In this document: positions 8,608 through 12,141 of the stretch, one piece after another
How positions within the stretch are numbered: position 1 is the first letter of the stretch
How the letters are laid out: each line of letters begins with the position of its first letter
Origin: Thermoplasmata archaeon
GTDB taxonomy: Archaea; Thermoplasmatota; Thermoplasmata; Thermoplasmatales; Thermoplasmataceae
Direction of reading: 5' to 3'
DNA: 12,141 nucleotides
NCBI GenBank assembly: GCA_021797385.1
Contig: JAJZZW010000044.1
Span: forward strand, 1 to 12,141
Translations under genes and position numbers: made by a program
Notes under the pieces: generated by a model
Seen by the model: the letters and a program-made list of their open reading frames with translations, nothing else
What the model was told of the DNA's origin: nothing
The model's database searches: none

Positions 8608-8635
8608 ATCACTTCCTGTTTCTTTCAGGAGTCAT
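8608..8635 (-). promoter_or_regulatory. Shine-Dalgarno of MutS-like A, within a possible sequestering hairpin
   Basis: On the minus strand AGGAAGTGAT (8617-8608) lies three bases before the TTG start. It forms the 3' arm of a hairpin: ACTCCTG, loop AAAGAAA, then CAGGA-A-GT, which gives seven pairs with one bulged A (8632-8611), plus two more pairs beyond a G-G mismatch. In this fold the ribosome-binding site is mostly paired. The pairing is read directly from the sequence; a regulatory role is inference. Confidence 0.45.
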
Positions 8636-8672
8636 CAGCACAGAGGCATTCAGTGGAACTCCATCCACATGC

Positions 8673-8697
8673 ATATGATGTTTATTTATCATATAAA
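8673..8697 (-). promoter_or_regulatory. Probable TATA box of the MutS-like operon within an inverted repeat
   Basis: The minus strand reads GTTTATATGATAAATAAAC around 8680-8698. A start about 25 nt downstream would give a leader of roughly 60 nt, consistent with the use of a Shine-Dalgarno. The inverted repeat ATATGAT-N8-ATCATAT (8673-8694) overlaps this box and could be a repressor site or chance in AT-rich DNA. Confidence 0.4.
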
Positions 8698-8730
8698 CTT
8701 TTCAGGAACGGTTAAACAGAATTGTAACTG

Positions 8731-8746
8731 AAATATTTTAAATAAT
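8731..8746 (+). promoter_or_regulatory. TATA box of the Lhr helicase gene
   Basis: AAATATTTTAAATAAT is centred about 29 nt before the ATG at 8769, so transcription should begin within a few bases of the ATG. No Shine-Dalgarno lies between. The same 16 bases precede pdaD. This promoter is back-to-back with that of the MutS-like operon in a 164-nt divergent region that holds no gene I can support. Confidence 0.55.
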
Positions 8747-8768
8747 ATCCTGCTATTGGAAAAGAACA

Positions 8769-11474
8769 ATGCCAGCACAGAAAAGAAATGTTTTTGATAT
8801 GCTTGACCCCGCACTTAAAGAAAGTGTGGCCAGAAACGGTATAGTGGATCCAACAGAGGCACAGAAACTGGCAATACCTGAAATACTCTCAGGAGAAAAT
8901 GTGCTTTTAATATCTCCTACGGGGTCCGGAAAAACTGAGGCTGCTGTTCTACCTATTTTGAACAGGATATATATTGATAAACCACAGGCCATAGCACTTC
9001 TTTACATAACCCCACTCAGGGCCCTGAACAGGGATATGCTATCAAGGCTTTTTGATTACTGCAATACACTGGGAATGCGTGTACAGGTCAGGCACAGTGA
9101 TATAACCCAGGCACAGAAAAATGAAATATCAAAAAATCCGGCACAGATACTTATTACAACACCGGAATCACTGCAGCTCCTTATGATGGGGAGACGACTC
9201 AGGGAGCATATAAAGAATGTAAAATATGTAATAGTAGATGAGGTCCATGAGATGGCACAGAATGAACGTGGTTCCCAGTTTGCCATTGCCATGGAACGAT
9301 TAAAGATTCTTGCTGGGCATTTCCAGGTTATAGGTTTATCTGCTACGGCAAGAAATGAAGATGAACTTGCACTTTTCATTTCACCATCAAAAGAATGTAA
9401 AATACTGAAACCGGTCATTGATAAAAAAATGGACATCCAAGTAATAATGCCGGAAAAAAGTGATGAGAAAACAGCCGAAATCATGGCATGCGACCCACAG
9501 TATGCCGGTTCAATAGTGAAGATTCATTCCATAGTCGAGGAAAACACAGGAACCATAGTGTTCGTAAACAGGAGGTATGTTGCAGAAGATATCTCATTCA
9601 GAATGAAACTATGGCTGAAAAACCCGGACATAGAGGTACATCACGGTTCACTCTCAAAAGAAACAAGGGAAACTGCTGAATCCGATTTCAAGGAAAACAG
9701 GGTTAAGGCACTCATATGCACTTCATCGCTGGAACTGGGCATAGATGTGGGCTCTGCAGATATGGTTGTACAGTTCAATTCACCCAGGCAGATTAATAAG
9801 ATGATACAGCGAATAGGCAGGGCCGGTCATTCACTGGAAAAAATTTCACGTGGTATAGTAATCTGCAACGATGTGATTGAACTGGAAGAGGCGAAGGCCA
9901 TAGTGGGGAATATAAAATCAGGTCAGCTGGAAAACGTCATGATCAGGAGAAATTCTCTATCAACGGTTGCCAATCAGGTGATGCTTGAGTTGAATTTTTC
10001 CAGGAAAATAGATTATAACTACTTTTACAAAGTTATTACAGGGGCCTATCCATTCAAAGATTTAACATTCGAGGATTATTATTCTGTTCTAGAATTGCTA
10101 TCCAGAACAAGGAAAATCATTATAGATGGGAATTTTATAATCAGAAGATATTCAATTCTGAAGTATTTCATAGAGAATATATCAATGATAGCCGGAGAAA
10201 AAAATTACCGTGTTATTGATGTAATAAATAAAAAATTTATAGGAACCCTGGATGAGAAGTATGTGATAAATGAAATTTCTCCGGGGTCTTACTTTGTGAT
10301 GAAAGGAAATACATGGAGGACAATCAGGATAGATGACGATAAAATATACGTTGAACCCTTTGCAACAGCTGCTATAGCCCCCCGCTGGACTGGAGAAGAG
10401 ATTCCTGTACTCTATGAAGCTGCTTCGCGTGTATCCTCTGATCGTGAGGAAAAAATAATACCCGACTTTGTAAACAAAAATGGCAGAAAAGCTCTTGAAG
10501 AATGGTACAAAAATGACATGGCAACATTGAATAGAATTATAGTGGAGGCTCATAATTCCGAAATAGTCATACAGGTTCTGCTCGGGAGTCTTGGCAACTT
10601 CACACTTGCACAGATTATTTCAGGGCTGCTCACATCGATTACCGGAGAAAGTGTAGAAATGGATTATTCTCCGTACCATATTTACATGCGTGTATCCAGG
10701 AATATTTCAGCTGATGATGTAAAGACCCTGATAATGAATATTGACAGAAATAACCTTGATGGTTATGTAAAATCATCTGCCAGGCGATCAAGATTTTTCA
10801 ATAATGTTTTTCTATATGAAGCACGAAAATTCGGCATTATAACAAATGAGGCTGACATAACCAGAATTAGATTCGAAAAGATAGTAGATTCATATTATAA
10901 TACAGTTGTTTATGAGGATTCAATCAGGAAATTAATATTCGATTACATGGATATAGAAGTATTGAGAAAATACCTGGAAAATTTGAAGGATTCAAATTTC
11001 ATACTCAAGGATAAAATTTCGGACTCATCAAACATATTCCTTTCACATTACTCGGAAAGAATCATGCCATTGAAACCGACAAAGACTATTTTAGAATCGA
11101 TCAAGAAGAGACTGATGAATGAGGAGGTCATTCTTTACTGTACATCCTGCGGAAATAAAAGAACCAGAAAAATAAAGGATATAACAGATATACAGTGCCC
11201 GGTATGCCATTCCAGACTTGTTGCTTCTGTATCCAAATATGATGAAGAAATAATATCAAAAAAGATAGATGAAAAAACCCGGCGCAGGCTTGTTAAAAAT
11301 GCACATCTTGTAAGGGAACACGGTATTACGGCAATAATGGTAATGGCAGCAAGGGGGGTTGGACCGGAGATGGCTTCTAGGATACTTGAAGTATCATACC
11401 TTCATGAGGAGGATCTTATAAAAAGGCTTCTCAATGCTGAAACTGATTTCGCCAAAAACAGGCAGTACTGGTGA
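8769..11474 (+). CDS. lhr: Lhr-type superfamily 2 helicase with C-terminal zinc ribbon
   Basis: An ATP-dependent nucleic-acid helicase of the Lhr (COG1201) family, whose members act on DNA or RNA-DNA hybrids in repair. Seen in 901 aa: PTEAQKLAIP with the Q-motif Gln32, Walker A PTGSGKTEA (K55), TPLRALNRD (81-89), TTPESL, the DEVH box (157-160), SAT (191-193), then the second RecA fold with VFVNRR, TSSLELGIDVG and motif VI QRIGRAGHS (347-355). The winged-helix/Lhr-core region follows, with RWTGEEIPVLYEAASRV typical of Lhr. Near the end, C791-X2-C794 and C810-X2-C813 form a zinc ribbon, followed by a helix-hairpin-helix-like AARGVGPEMASRIL. The length fits archaeal Lhr. ATG 8769 has a TATA box ~29 nt upstream and no Shine-Dalgarno. 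The gene is divergent from the MutS-like pair. Which archaeal Lhr subgroup it belongs to needs a tree. Confidence 0.92.
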   Translation: MPAQKRNVFDMLDPALKESVARNGIVDPTEAQKLAIPEILSGENVLLISPTGSGKTEAAVLPILNRIYIDKPQAIALLYITPLRALNRDMLSRLFDYCNTLGMRVQVRHSDITQAQKNEISKNPAQILITTPESLQLLMMGRRLREHIKNVKYVIVDEVHEMAQNERGSQFAIAMERLKILAGHFQVIGLSATARNEDELALFISPSKECKILKPVIDKKMDIQVIMPEKSDEKTAEIMACDPQYAGSIVKIHSIVEENTGTIVFVNRRYVAEDISFRMKLWLKNPDIEVHHGSLSKETRETAESDFKENRVKALICTSSLELGIDVGSADMVVQFNSPRQINKMIQRIGRAGHSLEKISRGIVICNDVIELEEAKAIVGNIKSGQLENVMIRRNSLSTVANQVMLELNFSRKIDYNYFYKVITGAYPFKDLTFEDYYSVLELLSRTRKIIIDGNFIIRRYSILKYFIENISMIAGEKNYRVIDVINKKFIGTLDEKYVINEISPGSYFVMKGNTWRTIRIDDDKIYVEPFATAAIAPRWTGEEIPVLYEAASRVSSDREEKIIPDFVNKNGRKALEEWYKNDMATLNRIIVEAHNSEIVIQVLLGSLGNFTLAQIISGLLTSITGESVEMDYSPYHIYMRVSRNISADDVKTLIMNIDRNNLDGYVKSSARRSRFFNNVFLYEARKFGIITNEADITRIRFEKIVDSYYNTVVYEDSIRKLIFDYMDIEVLRKYLENLKDSNFILKDKISDSSNIFLSHYSERIMPLKPTKTILESIKKRLMNEEVILYCTSCGNKRTRKIKDITDIQCPVCHSRLVASVSKYDEEIISKKIDEKTRRRLVKNAHLVREHGITAIMVMAARGVGPEMASRILEVSYLHEEDLIKRLLNAETDFAKNRQYW

Positions 11475-11477
11475 TGG

Positions 11478-11510
11478 TTTTATATATAATCAGTTATTTA
11501 TTTATATCAT
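11478..11510 (+). terminator. T-rich region after lhr, possible terminator
   Basis: Shortly after the TGA stop come GGTTTTATATATAATC and TTATTTATTTATATC, T-rich stretches without a GC hairpin. They could stop transcription before the thermosome promoter; the assignment rests on base composition only. Confidence 0.3.
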
Positions 11511-11528
11511 ATAATATAATTAGACCTA

Positions 11529-11548
11529 ATATAGTAAACTATATATAG
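11529..11548 (+). promoter_or_regulatory. Thermosome promoter: TATA box embedded in inverted repeats
   Basis: GTAAACTATATATAG resembles a BRE plus TATA element, with its centre about 32 nt before the ATG at 11576, giving a leader of only a few bases and no Shine-Dalgarno. Two palindromes overlap it: ATATAGT-AA-ACTATAT (11529-11544) and the perfect CTATATATAG (11539-11548). Just upstream is ATTAG-AC-CTAAT (11519-11530). A heat-responsive operator is plausible for a chaperonin gene but unproven. Confidence 0.45.
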
Positions 11549-11575
11549 AAGTTTATTTTTACTTAGTTGATAATC

Positions 11576-12141
11576 ATGATTGGTGGTCAGCCCATATTTA
11601 TCCTGAAAGAAGGAACTAAAAGAGAGAGTGGAAAGGACGCAATGTTCGAGAATATAGATGCTGCAAAGGCAATCGCAACATCTATTAGATCGACACTCGG
11701 TCCGAGGGGAATGGACAAAATGCTTGTCGATTCCCTTGGAGATATAGTTATAACAAATGACGGGGTTACAATACTCAAGGAAATGGATGTGGAGCATCCC
11801 GCTGCAAAGATGATGGTTGAGGTTTCAAAGACACAGGATAGCTATGTTGGAGATGGAACCACAACAGCTGTGATAATAGCCGGTGCATTGCTTGACCAGG
11901 CTCAGGGACTTGTGAAGCAGAATGTACATCCCACAGTAATTACCGAAGGATATAAAACTGCAGCCGCACAGGCAAGCAGGGTTCTGGACGAAATATCAAA
12001 ACCTGTATCAATAAAGGATAAAGATATATTAATGAAAATGGCAAAAACATCACTCAACAGCAAGAGTGCATCCGTTGAAAAAGATCTTCTGGGGGAAATC
12101 TCATACAATGCAATAAAAAACATAGCCTTCGGATTCTTGCT
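11576..12141 (+). CDS. thsB: Thermosome beta subunit (group II chaperonin), 3' partial
   Basis: The thermosome folds proteins in the cytosol as a double-ring, ATP-driven chaperonin, built in Thermoplasma from alternating alpha and beta subunits. Seen in the 188 codons present: an N-terminus [20 protein letters not shown] that resembles Thermoplasma beta (MIAGQPIF...) more than alpha; the nucleotide-binding blocks [11 protein letters not shown] (40-50), NDGVTIL (61-67) and GDGTTTAV (92-99); and [20 protein letters not shown]. This covers the equatorial and start of the intermediate domain. The ATG at 11576 fits the family start and lies ~32 nt after the TATA centre. The gene runs off the window end. 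The last few residues (IAFGFL) depart from the expected AE(L/K)-type continuation, perhaps an end-of-sequence error. Confidence 0.93.
   Translation, partial: MIGGQPIFILKEGTKRESGKDAMFENIDAAKAIATSIRSTLGPRGMDKMLVDSLGDIVITNDGVTILKEMDVEHPAAKMMVEVSKTQDSYVGDGTTTAVIIAGALLDQAQGLVKQNVHPTVITEGYKTAAAQASRVLDEISKPVSIKDKDILMKMAKTSLNSKSASVEKDLLGEISYNAIKNIAFGFL

Noticed and set aside
8628..8640. C/D-box-like bases (CTGATGA and CTGA) in the MutS-like leader
   Set aside because: Box C lacks the leading purine and the boxes are only three bases apart, too close for a C/D guide RNA.
9056..9484. Minus-strand open frame of 142 codons inside the helicase
   Set aside because: Overlaps the DEVH and SAT motifs of the helicase on the opposite strand; serine-rich with no family features.
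11507..11797. Minus-strand open frame spanning the thermosome promoter and N-terminus
   Set aside because: Most of it is antisense to the conserved chaperonin start, and the rest covers the AT-rich promoter.

Overview
The window comes from an AT-rich archaeal chromosome, most likely an acidophilic, wall-less member of the Thermoplasmatales (Ferroplasma/Cuniculiplasma/Thermoplasma group). The support is a thermosome gene whose first ~180 residues look very close to the Thermoplasma beta subunit (from memory), an archaeal-type leucyl-tRNA synthetase, a radical-SAM enzyme of the tetraether-lipid synthase family, a pyruvoyl arginine decarboxylase, and TATA boxes ~22-30 nt ahead of ATGs that lack Shine-Dalgarno sequences (leaderless starts). 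Genus is inference. All genes are chromosomal housekeeping or repair types; I see no tRNA, rRNA, CRISPR array, insertion sequence or prophage.

Layout. (1) 3-1799 (+): tes-like radical-SAM enzyme, probably cut at its 5' end by the window edge. (2) 1854-2255 (+): archease, the activator of the RtcB RNA ligase, with its own TATA box. (3) 2256-8604 (-): four genes in one direction. In transcription order they are MutS-like A (8604-7066), MutS-like B (7091-5580), pdaD (5504-4965) and leuS (4964-2256). The two MutS-like genes overlap by 26 nt; pdaD has its own TATA box; the pdaD stop directly abuts the leuS ATG. leuS and archease converge with no base between their stop codons. (4) 8605-8768: divergent regulatory region. 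(5) 8769-11474 (+): Lhr-type helicase with a C-terminal zinc ribbon. (6) 11475-11575: AT-rich promoter region rich in inverted repeats. (7) 11576-12141 (+): thermosome beta subunit, cut by the window end.

How the genes fit together. Tes builds the membrane-spanning lipids that suit an acidophile without a wall. Archease, LeuRS and agmatine production (agmatine also feeds archaeal tRNA-Ile2 modification) are tied to tRNA and translation. The two MutS-like ATPases and the divergent Lhr helicase form a possible nucleic-acid repair module. This is the most interesting part of the window: two diverged paralogues with asymmetric ATPase motifs, likely a heterodimer, with a possible RNA hairpin hiding the ribosome-binding site of the first gene. 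No stretch longer than 300 bases lacks a gene.
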